NCBI RefSeq assembly: GCF_018618475.1
Contig: NZ_JACSMD010000001.1
Span: 310,001-374,000, forward strand
Origin: Exiguobacterium sp. s122
Lineage (GTDB): Bacteria > Bacillota > Bacilli > Exiguobacteriales > Exiguobacteriaceae
Length of the DNA stretch: 64,000 nucleotides
Direction: 5' to 3'
In this document: one piece after another, positions 45,101 through 53,117 of the stretch
Numbering within the stretch: the first letter of the stretch is position 1
Layout: each line of letters begins with the position of its first letter
Notes under the pieces: model-generated
What the model was told of the DNA's origin: nothing
Database searches by the model: none
What the model saw: the letters and a program-made list of their open reading frames with translations, nothing else
Position numbers and translations under genes: made by a program

Positions 45101-45946
45101 ATGGAGACCACGAACGGCCTCGCCCGTATTCGCGGTGCGTACTCGACTTTGGGGAAGAAAGAACAGCGCATCGCCGACTACATCTTGAAACATCCGGAGA
45201 CGGTCATCCACCACACGATCAACCAACTCGCCGACGACTTGGACGTCGCCGAGTCGACCGTCTTCCGGTTTTGCCAACGAATCGGCTTCAAAGGCTATCA
45301 GGCGCTAAAAATCGCCCTCGCTGCTGACGTCGTCGCGCCGATGCAAGACATCCATGAGGATATCGCACCAGACGACACGCCACTTGAGATCGCCGAGAAG
45401 ATCTTCACGACGAACGTGCGGACGATCGAGGCGACCCGACAAATCCTTGACGAGGAATCGCTCGAGCGTGCCGTCGACTTGTTGCTTTCGGGCCGACGGA
45501 TTGAGTTTTTCGGCAGTGGGGGTTCTGCCGTCATCGCGCTCGACGCCTATCATAAGTTCGTTCGGAGCGGTCTCTTTGTTACGGCAAACCTCGAGGCGCA
45601 TATGCAACTCATGTCGGCGTCTCAGCTTACAAAAGACGACGTCGCCGTCATCATCTCACACTCCGGCGCTTCAAAAGAGACGCTCGACGTTGCGAAGGTG
45701 TTGAGTGGGAACGTACCGGTTATTGCCATTACGAACTACGCCAAATCACCACTCTCGAAGCTTGCTGATGTATCGCTTTACACGGTATCTCAAGAGACGG
45801 AGTTTCGGTCCGAAGCGCTCGCCTCGAGGATTGCCGAGCTAAGCCTGATCGATGCGCTTTACACGATTGTCATGATCCGTCGTGGGGAAGCCGGGCATGA
45901 GGCGCTCCAAAAGATGCGTGAAGCGATTTCGCTCAGACGGATGTAA
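45101..45946 (+). CDS. RpiR/MurR-family regulator, probably of gluconate genes
   Basis: The 281-residue protein has an RpiR helix-turn-helix (residues 1-77, INQLADDLDVAESTVFRFCQ) and a SIS sugar-phosphate domain (about 105-245, EFFGSGGSAVIALDAYHKFV and VIISHSGASKETLDVAKVL). It is separated from the gnd-gntP-gntK operon by one gene, and a likely operator pair lies at that promoter. The effector may be 6-phosphogluconate (inference). GGGGAG precedes the ATG. Confidence 0.88.
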   Translation: METTNGLARIRGAYSTLGKKEQRIADYILKHPETVIHHTINQLADDLDVAESTVFRFCQRIGFKGYQALKIALAADVVAPMQDIHEDIAPDDTPLEIAEKIFTTNVRTIEATRQILDEESLERAVDLLLSGRRIEFFGSGGSAVIALDAYHKFVRSGLFVTANLEAHMQLMSASQLTKDDVAVIISHSGASKETLDVAKVLSGNVPVIAITNYAKSPLSKLADVSLYTVSQETEFRSEALASRIAELSLIDALYTIVMIRRGEAGHEALQKMREAISLRRM

Positions 45947-45948
45947 CG

Positions 45949-45990
45949 AAAAAAACTGTCCCGCTCATCATGAGTGGGACAGTTTTTTTT
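45949..45990. terminator. Bidirectional terminator
   Basis: AAAAACTGTCCC-GCTCA pairs with TGAGT-GGGACAGTTTTT around a TCA loop, with long A and T tails. Confidence 0.9.
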
Positions 45991-45992
45991 GA

Positions 45993-47048
45993 TTAACGGT
46001 TAACCGTGTCGTCACGGCGAGCCGTGCTCGAGCCGACAATGCCGGCAATCGATGTCAAAATCATCGTCAAGATAAGGGCGACAAAGCTCCAAATCGATAC
46101 TTTCGAAGCCGTTTCTGTCGCTTGTTCAGTCTGAACGCGCAATTCTTCAATTTGTGTTTCTAACTGTTGTGATGTTTCTTGAAGTGTCTGTTGCGCATTT
46201 TGGATTTGTTCACTTGCTTGCGTCGTCGCTTGATTCAAGCTGTCGACGATATTCTGAGTCGCTTCTTCTGCCTCGGCTGGCGTCAAATCTGTGTTTTGCG
46301 CGACAGCGTCGGCAATCTCCTGCTCGTCGACCGATTGTTCAATCGTCTCGGCGCGCTCAGTCAACCGATCACCAAGGTCAGCCACGATTTGATCAAAGTT
46401 TTCCGGGTTCGTTAATACTTGTTTTCCTGCTTCAGTGGCGTCTTGGCGAGCTGCGTCGAGCTGGCCTTGCAGGTATTCCGGTTGCAATTCTTCGATATCG
46501 GTATCGCGCAGAATTTCTTCTACGTTGCCTTGAAGTTCCTCCGTGTTGACGTCTGATACATTGTCAGAGATAGCCGTGAAGCCACTCGTGACCGCATCCG
46601 ATGCACCGCTTGCGACCGTGCTGATGCCGCTACCGGCTGCGCTACCGACTGTCCCGAGTACCGACCCGACCGTTTGGAACGTGTTAATCGTCGTGAACGT
46701 GAGGAGTGAGAATAAAAGAATGACGCTTGTCGCCCATGTCAAGAACCCGTGAATGAGTCCGGTCCGTGCCGACGTCACACCGGATACGAAACCAGCTGCG
46801 AATAAGGAAAGAATGAGCGTGAGGATTCCCCAAATGATTAACCCGGTGCCGACCCCATCAAACGGATTATCTGATGTGACATCCGTTACCCCGAATCCGA
46901 TTGCAGAACCGATGAAGCTAAACGTTAAAAGAAGAGCGAAAAACGTGACGACCCCTGCGATGATGGATCCCCAAGAGACGTTTCTTCCTGCTGCGTCCGC
47001 CTCTGGACGCAAGTACTGACTGAACCGTGTGTTTCTTCTGTTTGCCAT
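45993..47048 (-). CDS. Membrane protein with long helical extracytoplasmic region
   Basis: The 351-residue protein has three membrane helices in residues about 25-130 (SIIAGVVTFFALLLTFSFIGSA and IIWGILTLILSLFAAGFVSG among them), a Gly/Ser-rich link and a long Glu/Gln-rich helical stretch (about 170-315, many QTLQETSQQL-like heptads). A last membrane helix (about 320-342) and a charged tail follow. The N-terminal half resembles a widespread family with the SWGxxxAG motif; no function is known. ATG 47048 is used, and 47066 is possible. A sigma-B-like promoter lies upstream, which suggests an envelope stress role. Confidence 0.7.
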   Translation of the reverse strand: MANRRNTRFSQYLRPEADAAGRNVSWGSIIAGVVTFFALLLTFSFIGSAIGFGVTDVTSDNPFDGVGTGLIIWGILTLILSLFAAGFVSGVTSARTGLIHGFLTWATSVILLFSLLTFTTINTFQTVGSVLGTVGSAAGSGISTVASGASDAVTSGFTAISDNVSDVNTEELQGNVEEILRDTDIEELQPEYLQGQLDAARQDATEAGKQVLTNPENFDQIVADLGDRLTERAETIEQSVDEQEIADAVAQNTDLTPAEAEEATQNIVDSLNQATTQASEQIQNAQQTLQETSQQLETQIEELRVQTEQATETASKVSIWSFVALILTMILTSIAGIVGSSTARRDDTVNR

Positions 47049-47106
47049 AATGTTCGTTGTCTCCATTCTCAAAAAAATGTATGACCGCCTCGGCCATGGA
47101 CAGAAT

Positions 47107-47131
47107 TTATCCACGTAAAAAAACTACAAAC
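47107..47131 (-). promoter_or_regulatory. Sigma-B-like promoter for the membrane protein
   Basis: Read leftwards, GTTTGT (47126-47131), 13 bp, GGATAA (47107-47112) resembles GTTTAA-N13-GGGTAT. Confidence 0.5.
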
Positions 47132-47283
47132 CTGTCAAACTGTTTCGAGAAATTTTATTTCACTTCCTAGAACGAAGAAATGGAAAGTGTTGTTTCTATA
47201 GATAAAGAAACGCTGTCATATCAACATTTTTGAAAGTTCGAATCCCAACTATCACAACGAGAAAATAATTTATACATCGAAAT

Positions 47284-47308
47284 GTTTTAAGTTCGCATGA
47301 ACGGGAAT
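47284..47308 (+). promoter_or_regulatory. Sigma-B-type promoter of the amaP-asp23 operon
   Basis: GTTTTA (47284-47289), 13 bp, GGGAAT (47303-47308). It precedes an Asp23 cluster, a known sigma-B target in Staphylococcus. Confidence 0.7.
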
Positions 47309-47391
47309 CACTCCAACTACCGATTGGTAAAATGCGACGATAAATCAAATACGTCGCTCATGCATGATATGAAAAGAAGGGGATTAACGTT

Positions 47392-47934
47392 ATGAATGGA
47401 TTCAATCGAGCCCTCTTGGTCGTAACGGGCGTCATCGGATTATTCGCTGTAGCGATTTTATTGCTCGGCGTGTATGACGTCCCGCAAATTCAAACGTATA
47501 CAGATCAATGGCAAAATCAAGACTGGTATATCTATACGATTCTCGCAATCGGGATATTCCTCGCTGTCATTTTCCTGCTCATGCTCATGACAGGTTTGGC
47601 CGCCAAATCAAAACCGAGACGGTACACGATTCAAACGAACGAAGGCCGGATCACCGTGTCGAAAGACACGATTGAAAAGACGGTTTACGAGTCACTCAAA
47701 CAATTCCAAGGACTGCGCAAGCCGAACGTCAACGTCGATATCGATTCGAAACGTGACGAGGTGCGCGTCCATATCGATTGTGCCGTGTTCAATCGGGAGA
47801 AGCTACCGACACTCGGAAAAGAGATTCAATCGCACGTCAAAGAGCGAATCGAGTCCCTCATGGAAGTGCCTGTGGCCACCGTGTCACTGAATATTCACGA
47901 TACGTTGCTCAAGACGTCCGAGCGGGTCGTATAA
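47392..47934 (+). CDS. amaP: AmaP, alkaline shock membrane-anchor protein
   Basis: The 180-residue protein has two membrane helices (about 6-27 and 46-70) and a C-terminal Asp23-like domain (about 80-175, IQTNEGRITVSKDTIEKTV and RDEVRVHIDCAVF). AmaP anchors Asp23 to the membrane in staphylococci. It is first in a three-gene unit with a DUF2273 gene and asp23. GGGG lies upstream. A sigma-B-type promoter drives the unit. Confidence 0.88.
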   Translation: MNGFNRALLVVTGVIGLFAVAILLLGVYDVPQIQTYTDQWQNQDWYIYTILAIGIFLAVIFLLMLMTGLAAKSKPRRYTIQTNEGRITVSKDTIEKTVYESLKQFQGLRKPNVNVDIDSKRDEVRVHIDCAVFNREKLPTLGKEIQSHVKERIESLMEVPVATVSLNIHDTLLKTSERVV

Positions 47935-47946
47935 GGAGGCTCTGGA

Positions 47947-48153
47947 ATGGATACAAAAACGATGCTCATGCCGTACCGGTTCCGGCTCATCGGAGCGGGT
48001 ATCGGCTTACTCATTGCGGTGCTTTTCCTCACGATCGGTTTCGGTCCGACGCTGTTAATCGTGACGCTTACGCTCCTCGGTTTCTTAATTGGGAAATGGC
48101 GTGACGGGGCACTGCACATGGAAGAGTGGGTCGCGTTCTTCACCCGAAATTAA
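47947..48153 (+). CDS. DUF2273 small membrane protein
   Basis: The 68-residue protein has two hydrophobic helices (about 13-30 and 32-48) and the ending LIGKWRDGALHMEEWVAFF typical of DUF2273. It regularly lies between amaP and asp23 in Firmicutes; its role is unknown but probably structural in the same membrane complex. AAGGAGG lies upstream, 12 bases after amaP. Confidence 0.88.
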   Translation: MDTKTMLMPYRFRLIGAGIGLLIAVLFLTIGFGPTLLIVTLTLLGFLIGKWRDGALHMEEWVAFFTRN

Positions 48154-48203
48154 CGAAGGACACCAATCGGTAAAACTTGAACAGAAAAAAGGAGATTTTT
48201 AAA

Positions 48204-48650
48204 ATGGCAAACGAAAATGTGAATGTAAATGCTAACCGTACAGAAGAGACAGTCCGTCAAAACAAGTTGACGTTTGAGGAGCAAGTCATCAAGAAAATTG
48301 CTGGACTCGCGACGAATGAAGTTCAAGGCATCCTCTCGATGAGTGGTGGCTTCATGAGCGGCCTCACAGACCGTTTCCGCAGCACCGAGGATATCACGAA
48401 AGGAATCGATGCCGAGGTTGGCGAACGTCAAGTCGCACTCGACCTTCGTGTCATCGTCGAGTACAACAAGAATATCCCGAGCGTCTTCAATGAGGCGGTC
48501 ACGAAAATCAAGAAGGCGATGAGCGAGATGACGGGTCTTGAAGTCGTCGAGGTGAACATGCACGTCGAAGACGTCATGACAAAAGCCGAGTTCGACGCGA
48601 AAAGTCGGGCGACGGAAAACGAGACGGAACAGAGTCGAGAACTCGCATAA
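48204..48650 (+). CDS. asp23: Asp23/Gls24 alkaline shock protein
   Basis: The 148-residue soluble protein has the Asp23 domain: FEEQVIKKIAGLATNEVQGILSMSGGF (about residues 24-50), VALDLRVIVEYNKNIPSVF and MTGLEVVEVNMHVEDV. In S. aureus Asp23 is abundant, forms membrane-near filaments through AmaP, and is the classic sigma-B marker. ATG 48204 (GGAG upstream) is preferred to an in-frame ATG at 48177. A terminator follows. Confidence 0.92.
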   Translation: MANENVNVNANRTEETVRQNKLTFEEQVIKKIAGLATNEVQGILSMSGGFMSGLTDRFRSTEDITKGIDAEVGERQVALDLRVIVEYNKNIPSVFNEAVTKIKKAMSEMTGLEVVEVNMHVEDVMTKAEFDAKSRATENETEQSRELA

Positions 48651-48659
48651 TTGCATAAA

Positions 48660-48694
48660 AAAAGCGTCCGCACAGATTAGTGCGGACGCTTTTC
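48660..48694. terminator. Bidirectional terminator
   Basis: AAAAGCGTCCGCAC (48660-48673) pairs with GTGCGGACGCTTTT (48680-48693) between convergent asp23 and the catalase gene. Confidence 0.85.
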
Positions 48695-48695
48695 A

Positions 48696-49574
48696 TCATT
48701 TAGGTTTAATTTGATCGGCTACTTTTTTCACGACTTTCTCGACACCGCTCGGTGCATCCAAGTCGTGGTGGAGGGTCTTGTCTGGAATATCCATGACCGG
48801 CTTTTGGCCTTGTGGAGCCGGGTCGCTCAAATAGACAAAGTCGCCGGCACCGTCTGGCGCGGCACCAGTCGCCCATTTCCCTTGGCTCGACTCGTTGCCT
48901 TCCGACAGATCCCAAAACTCGAGTCCATGCTTCTCAGCTTCTTTTTCATCTTTCGCTGGGAATGTCGCCGGCACGATGACGCCATTTTTCTGCTCGAGCT
49001 CATCGATTGCCGCCATCCATTGGTATTGGTGATAGCGGTCACGGGCGAGCATCTTGCGGAATACTTTCCGTACACCTTCGTCTTTCGTCATATGATAGAG
49101 CCGTGCGACCTGGAGACGTCCTTGCGTTTCGGCATGAAGGTTCGAGCGCATGTCGGCGAGTAAGTTTCCGCTCGCGACGATATACGACCCGTTCCACGGT
49201 ACCCCGTTCGAGTTCGTCGGCAGTCCACCAAGACCACTGACAATCAAGTGTTGCGGATTCATGCCCCCAAGAATCGCTGCCGTCGCTGGGTCTTTTGCCG
49301 CCTCGGCTTGGTCGTCCGGTGACGCGCCGTCCAGCAGTTGCGAGATGAGCGCGCACAACATCTCGACGTGCCCGATTTCCTCGGTCCCGATGTCCATCAA
49401 CATGTCTTTATACTTCTCTTCCCCACGACAGTTGAAGCCTTGGAACAAGTACTGCATCATGACGGTCATTTCCCCGAATTGACCGCCGAGCACTTCTTGA
49501 ATTTGACGTGCCAGTTGCGGATCTGGACGATCGACATTCACTTCGAACTGTAGTTCTTTCTGATGGCGAAACAT
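48696..49574 (-). CDS. Manganese catalase
   Basis: The 292-residue ferritin-like protein destroys hydrogen peroxide with a dimanganese centre. Metal ligands are visible in GGQFGEMTVMMQYLFQ (Glu about 35), IGTEEIGHVEML (Glu 66 and His 69) and further Glu/His residues in the ETQGRLQVARLYHMTKDE region. Its length matches Bacillus YdbD-like catalases, whose gene is sigma-B-linked. GGAGG lies upstream; a sigma-B-like promoter is seen. Confidence 0.92.
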   Translation of the reverse strand: MFRHQKELQFEVNVDRPDPQLARQIQEVLGGQFGEMTVMMQYLFQGFNCRGEEKYKDMLMDIGTEEIGHVEMLCALISQLLDGASPDDQAEAAKDPATAAILGGMNPQHLIVSGLGGLPTNSNGVPWNGSYIVASGNLLADMRSNLHAETQGRLQVARLYHMTKDEGVRKVFRKMLARDRYHQYQWMAAIDELEQKNGVIVPATFPAKDEKEAEKHGLEFWDLSEGNESSQGKWATGAAPDGAGDFVYLSDPAPQGQKPVMDIPDKTLHHDLDAPSGVEKVVKKVADQIKPK

Positions 49575-49625
49575 AGAATTCCTCCTTGTTTTTGAACAAA
49601 TGGTGAATTACACGACAAGTAAGTA

Positions 49626-49650
49626 GTTCCACTATCAAAAAAATCAAAAC
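49626..49650 (-). promoter_or_regulatory. Sigma-B-like promoter of the catalase gene
   Basis: Read leftwards, GTTTTG (49645-49650), 13 bp, TGGAAC (49626-49631). The -10 is a weaker match than in the other copies. Confidence 0.4.
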
Positions 49651-49810
49651 CTTTTTTAAAGAATAAAATTTCCAGATACAGGTAGGGGTATGGTGGATGA
49701 AACAATCTGTTCGTATGTAAATTTCCGTCGAAACAGGGTTACTCCCCTCGAAATGGTGGAATTATAAGACGAGAGTCTAACGGGACCTATAGACGAGAGA
49801 GGAAAAAGCC

Positions 49811-50206
49811 ATGCATAACTTAGAATTTTTAACACCCGACCACTTTGAGACGTTTAAGCGACTCGCAAGGCAGCTCAACGATCCCGGCAAAACGAGTCGG
49901 CAATACTTCGCAGCCCTTTATTTAATTGCCGGGAATCAACAAGTACAGGACATTCTGTTACCGTACATCGAGCTAGAGAAAGGAATCATCCGCACCGGGA
50001 CGATTATTGATGACAATACGTTTGAGAAGGAGGCGCTCACCCTCGTCAAGCTCGTCATCCACCTTTACAACAACAGGGAGTGGGTACTTCCGACGGAGCT
50101 CATCTCACTGTCCGAGCCAGACTACACGCTCGCGATGCAGGCGATCACCCTCTGCCGAGACGAACAATTTGAGGACATTACGATTCCGAAACAAAAGGAG
50201 GCCTGA
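49811..50206 (+). CDS. Hypothetical protein, 131 aa
   Basis: I do not recognise a family with confidence; it may belong to a small domain family of Bacilli such as DUF6075. The protein is acidic and helical with no signal or membrane segment. It opens NLEFLTPDHFETFKRLARQL and has RQYFAALYLIAG and ALTLVKLVIHLYNN helices. GAGAGGAAAA lies upstream of the ATG. It lies in the stress island between catalase and the Rieske oxidoreductase and ends in a terminator. Confidence 0.7.
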   Translation: MHNLEFLTPDHFETFKRLARQLNDPGKTSRQYFAALYLIAGNQQVQDILLPYIELEKGIIRTGTIIDDNTFEKEALTLVKLVIHLYNNREWVLPTELISLSEPDYTLAMQAITLCRDEQFEDITIPKQKEA

Positions 50207-50226
50207 AGCGTGGCCTCCTTTTGTTT
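50189..50226 (+). terminator. Terminator of the 131-aa gene
   Basis: AAACAAAAGGAGGCC (50189-50203) pairs with GGCCTCCTTTTGTTT (50212-50226). The right arm overlaps the -35 of the next sigma-B-type promoter. Confidence 0.85.
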
Positions 50227-50248
50227 CTGATTGGAAGAGGACGGGTAT
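50223..50248 (+). promoter_or_regulatory. Sigma-B-type promoter of the Rieske oxidoreductase
   Basis: GTTTCT (50223-50228), 14 bp, GGGTAT (50243-50248) with a consensus -10. Confidence 0.7.
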
Positions 50249-50300
50249 TTCAACCATGCACTGTATGCAATAAAGGATCTCGCTAAAGGAGGGAACGTTT

Positions 50301-51827
50301 ATGTTAAAAGATTTTCCATCATCGTATTGGCGTGACGTCGCCAAGGATGACCCGACTACATCGGTCCATGAAGACATCTCGACCGAAGTCGCCGTCGTCG
50401 GAGCCGGAATCGTCGGGGTCGTCGCTGCGCTCCAGCTCGCTGAACAAGGAAAGCAAGTCGCCTTAATCGAAGCGGCACGGTTCGGTACCGGTACGACCGG
50501 CTACACGACAGCAAAAGTGTCGGCTCAACACGGAGTCATTTACGCCGAACTCATTAAAACGCTCGGTGAGGAGAAGGCGCGGCTATACTATGACGCCAAT
50601 ATCGAGGCGCTCCAATTCCTCTCTGATCAAGTCGAGTCACTCGGTATCGATTGTGACCTCGAACGGCAACACGCCTATATGTATGCTGACTCGTCAGGAA
50701 GCGCGGCCAAACTGCTCGAGAAGGAAGATGACGCGTACGCGAAGCTCGGGATCAACGGGGGCGATGCGACCGACGAGGTGAACAGTCTTCTGCCCTATCC
50801 GGTGGAAAAGGCGACGGTCATGCGCGATCAGCTCCAGTTCCACCCGGTTAAATACTTACAAGGTCTCATGAAACGGTTTCTTGAGCTTGGGGGGACGTTC
50901 TATGAGATGACACGTGTGACAGGTGTCGAGTACGGGACACCGAACCGGTTGACGACTGAGGCAGGCCACACGGTCACGGCACAAGACGTCGTCGTCGCGA
51001 CCCATTACCCGTTCAATGACTTCAAAGGGCTCTATTTCTCGAAGATGGAAATCGAACGGTCGTACGTCGTCTCGGCTGAAATTCCGAGCGCTCAGTTCCC
51101 GGAAGGCATGTTCATCAGCGTCGATTCACCGAGCCGCTCGCTCCGTCATGTGAAACTCGACAACGGGCAAAAGATGGCGCTCTTTGGTGGAGAGAATCAT
51201 TTAAGTGGACATAAGAAAGAGACGTTCAAATGTTATGAGAACCTGGGGGATTTCGCCCATCGCCATTTCGGGCTCGAGTCGTTCACCCACCATTGGTCGG
51301 CCCAAGATTTGATTACGCTCGACAAAGTGCCGTATATCGGGCGGATGACGAATGATACGCCGCACGTCTTCGTGGCAACCGGTTTTTCGAAGTGGGGGAT
51401 GAGTCAAGGCATTATCGCGGCTCGCGTCATTACGGATCTAATTATGCAACGGACGAATCGATACGAGGATTTGTACGACCCGTCCCGTTCGAAATGGAAA
51501 CTGTCTGACGCGGCCCGGTTCGTGAAGACGAACGCGGACGTCGCGAAAGAATTGATTAAAGGAAAAGTGAAACCGGCTGAGAAATCACTCGATGAGCTCG
51601 GGTTCGACGAAGGGGCGATTGTCGACCACGACGGCGAACATGTCGCCGCTTACCGCGACGTCGACGGCAACGTGACGCTCGTCGGGTCGGCCTGTACGCA
51701 CATGGGCTGTACCGTGAACTGGAACCAGGCGGAAAGGTCGTGGGACTGTCCGTGTCACGGTTCACGCTTCAAACCGAACGGTGAAGTCATCGAAGGTCCG
51801 GCCGTGAAAAACTTGCCAAGTAAATAA
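50301..51827 (+). CDS. FAD-dependent oxidoreductase with C-terminal Rieske domain (YhfW-like)
   Basis: The 508-residue protein has an N-terminal DAO-type FAD domain (VAVVGAGIVGVVAALQLAEQ, about residues 28-47; YTTAKVSAQHG) and a C-terminal Rieske [2Fe-2S] domain. The cluster motifs are CTHMGC and CPCHGS (about 467-490); the two Cys and two His ligands are all present. The layout equals Bacillus YhfW. The electron donor and substrate are unknown. It may serve redox defence in the stress island. GGAGG precedes the ATG. Confidence 0.9.
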   Translation: MLKDFPSSYWRDVAKDDPTTSVHEDISTEVAVVGAGIVGVVAALQLAEQGKQVALIEAARFGTGTTGYTTAKVSAQHGVIYAELIKTLGEEKARLYYDANIEALQFLSDQVESLGIDCDLERQHAYMYADSSGSAAKLLEKEDDAYAKLGINGGDATDEVNSLLPYPVEKATVMRDQLQFHPVKYLQGLMKRFLELGGTFYEMTRVTGVEYGTPNRLTTEAGHTVTAQDVVVATHYPFNDFKGLYFSKMEIERSYVVSAEIPSAQFPEGMFISVDSPSRSLRHVKLDNGQKMALFGGENHLSGHKKETFKCYENLGDFAHRHFGLESFTHHWSAQDLITLDKVPYIGRMTNDTPHVFVATGFSKWGMSQGIIAARVITDLIMQRTNRYEDLYDPSRSKWKLSDAARFVKTNADVAKELIKGKVKPAEKSLDELGFDEGAIVDHDGEHVAAYRDVDGNVTLVGSACTHMGCTVNWNQAERSWDCPCHGSRFKPNGEVIEGPAVKNLPSK

Positions 51828-51833
51828 GGGAAG

Positions 51834-51863
51834 AACGAGGCGTAGCAGACGTCTCGTTTTTTT
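51834..51863 (+). terminator. Intrinsic terminator
   Basis: AACGAGGCGT (51834-51843) pairs with ACGTCTCGTT (51849-51858), followed by a T-run. Confidence 0.8.
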
Positions 51864-52019
51864 GTTACACGTTTGTAAATTAGTGTGAAAAATCAAAGCT
51901 TCAAAGTATTTAGCTAACGAAAGTGCACAAAGTGATAGGCTGAGTATCAATTGTAAATGGGTCGATCAAAAATTTAGAGCACTTAATACTTTACCTCAAT
52001 AAGGCAAGAAAACATTTTT

Positions 52020-52044
52020 GTTTAAGTTCAGTGGACTCGGGAAC
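52020..52044 (+). promoter_or_regulatory. Sigma-B-type promoter of the DUF2512/CotF-like operon
   Basis: GTTTAA (52020-52025), 13 bp, GGGAAC (52039-52044): a consensus -35 and a one-mismatch -10. Confidence 0.75.
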
Positions 52045-52105
52045 ATCTGACTGTACGATACAGAAACATAGCTAGAGAATGCAAAACAGAAAGGAGGGTA
52101 CGAAC

Positions 52106-52501
52106 ATGGAAGTGAATCATGGAAAAACAGTGGGGATCAAAATGTCGGCGTTAATCGTCGTGTTCATTGTCGTTTTGACACTCGGGTTTACCATCCCGTG
52201 GTATCACGCGGCTTGGATTGCCATCGCGATTGGAACAATCGCTTATTTCATCGGGGACATGCTCATTTTACGCAAGTTTGGGAACATCCCGGCAACGATT
52301 GCGGACTTCGGTCTTGTCTTTTTACTCACGTGGTTCTTCTTGTGGCTTTTAGATTTCGATTTGGCCGCAGACTCAAACTTTGCGCTCATGGCGCTCGTGA
52401 CGGCAATTGCGACAGCAGTAGTGGAGTACTTCTTCCATATCTGGTTGTTGAAGCATAAACGAGGAGAAGCGCATGCCGATGCGCGACCGTCTACTCGATG
52501 A
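52106..52501 (+). CDS. DUF2512 membrane protein (YndM-like)
   Basis: The 131-residue protein has four membrane helices (about 11-29, 33-52, 62-83, 90-110) with the family marks IGDMLILRKFGNIPATIADFG and TWFFLWLL. Its function is unknown; Bacillus YndM is sigma-B-linked by recall. ATG 52106 has GGAGGG upstream and is preferred to an in-frame start at 52079. It is first in a three-gene unit. Confidence 0.85.
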   Translation: MEVNHGKTVGIKMSALIVVFIVVLTLGFTIPWYHAAWIAIAIGTIAYFIGDMLILRKFGNIPATIADFGLVFLLTWFFLWLLDFDLAADSNFALMALVTAIATAVVEYFFHIWLLKHKRGEAHADARPSTR

Positions 52502-52517
52502 ATGAAGGAGGATCAAA

Positions 52518-52718
52518 ATGGCAGAGAAAAAACTAGCAATTCACGAGATTTTGGAGATTCATGAGGTATTGACGATGAAGCAAGCGGCGCTCGTAAAGGG
52601 GTACGTTAGCGAACCGCTCATCAAAGATGACCAGCTAAAATCCATCGCGCAAAACCACCTCTCCCACACGGAGAAAGCCATTAAAGAACTGAAAGAATTA
52701 CTACCAGATCGTCAATGA
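52518..52718 (+). CDS. Small CotF/YraD-related helical protein
   Basis: The 66-residue helical protein opens KLAIHEILEIHEVLTMKQAALVKG, like the small spore-coat-like proteins YraD/YraG of Bacillus. Two helices with His and Glu give a ferritin-like half bundle. No other sporulation gene is seen in this window. It lies in a sigma-B-type operon, so a stress role is likelier than a coat role. GGAGG lies upstream. Confidence 0.75.
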   Translation: MAEKKLAIHEILEIHEVLTMKQAALVKGYVSEPLIKDDQLKSIAQNHLSHTEKAIKELKELLPDRQ

Positions 52719-52733
52719 GAAGGAGGTTGTTCT

Positions 52734-53030
52734 ATGGGGATCACAGAGAATTTGAAGCGCGCCAGTAAACAACGAGACGAGCTGATCGCGACAGACTTAC
52801 TCGTCACGGCAAAATCGGTCGTACGGGCCTATGCCGTCGCGGTCACAGAGACGGCCACGCCTGAAGTACGAAAAGTACTCGTCAAACAGTTGAATCAAGC
52901 GATTGAAGACCATGCAGAAATCGCCGAGTATATGATTAAACATGACATGTATATGGCGTACGATATCGAGAAGCAACTGAAGCACGATAAAGAAAAGGTC
53001 GAGAAAGCCGAACAATTGATTAAAGACTGA
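52734..53030 (+). CDS. CotF-domain (YraF/YhcQ-like) protein
   Basis: The 98-residue helical protein has the CotF pattern: DELIATDLLVTAKSVVRAY and ALTETATPEVRKVLVKQL (read AVTETATPEV here), then HAEIAEYMIKHDMYMAYD. It would pair with the smaller protein before it as a four-helix unit. AGGAGG lies upstream. It ends the operon with a terminator. The function is unknown outside spore coats. Confidence 0.8.
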   Translation: MGITENLKRASKQRDELIATDLLVTAKSVVRAYAVAVTETATPEVRKVLVKQLNQAIEDHAEIAEYMIKHDMYMAYDIEKQLKHDKEKVEKAEQLIKD

Positions 53031-53036
53031 GGGAGG

Positions 53037-53063
53037 GCCAGCTGAAAAGCTGGTCTTTTTTTG
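53037..53063 (+). terminator. Intrinsic terminator
   Basis: GGCCAGC (53037-53043) pairs with GCTGGTC (53049-53055), then a T-run. Confidence 0.85.
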
Positions 53064-53117
53064 TTTCAGGAGAAACAGACGCGGAAGATCGGATTAGTGG
53101 AAGACGGATGACTGCGG

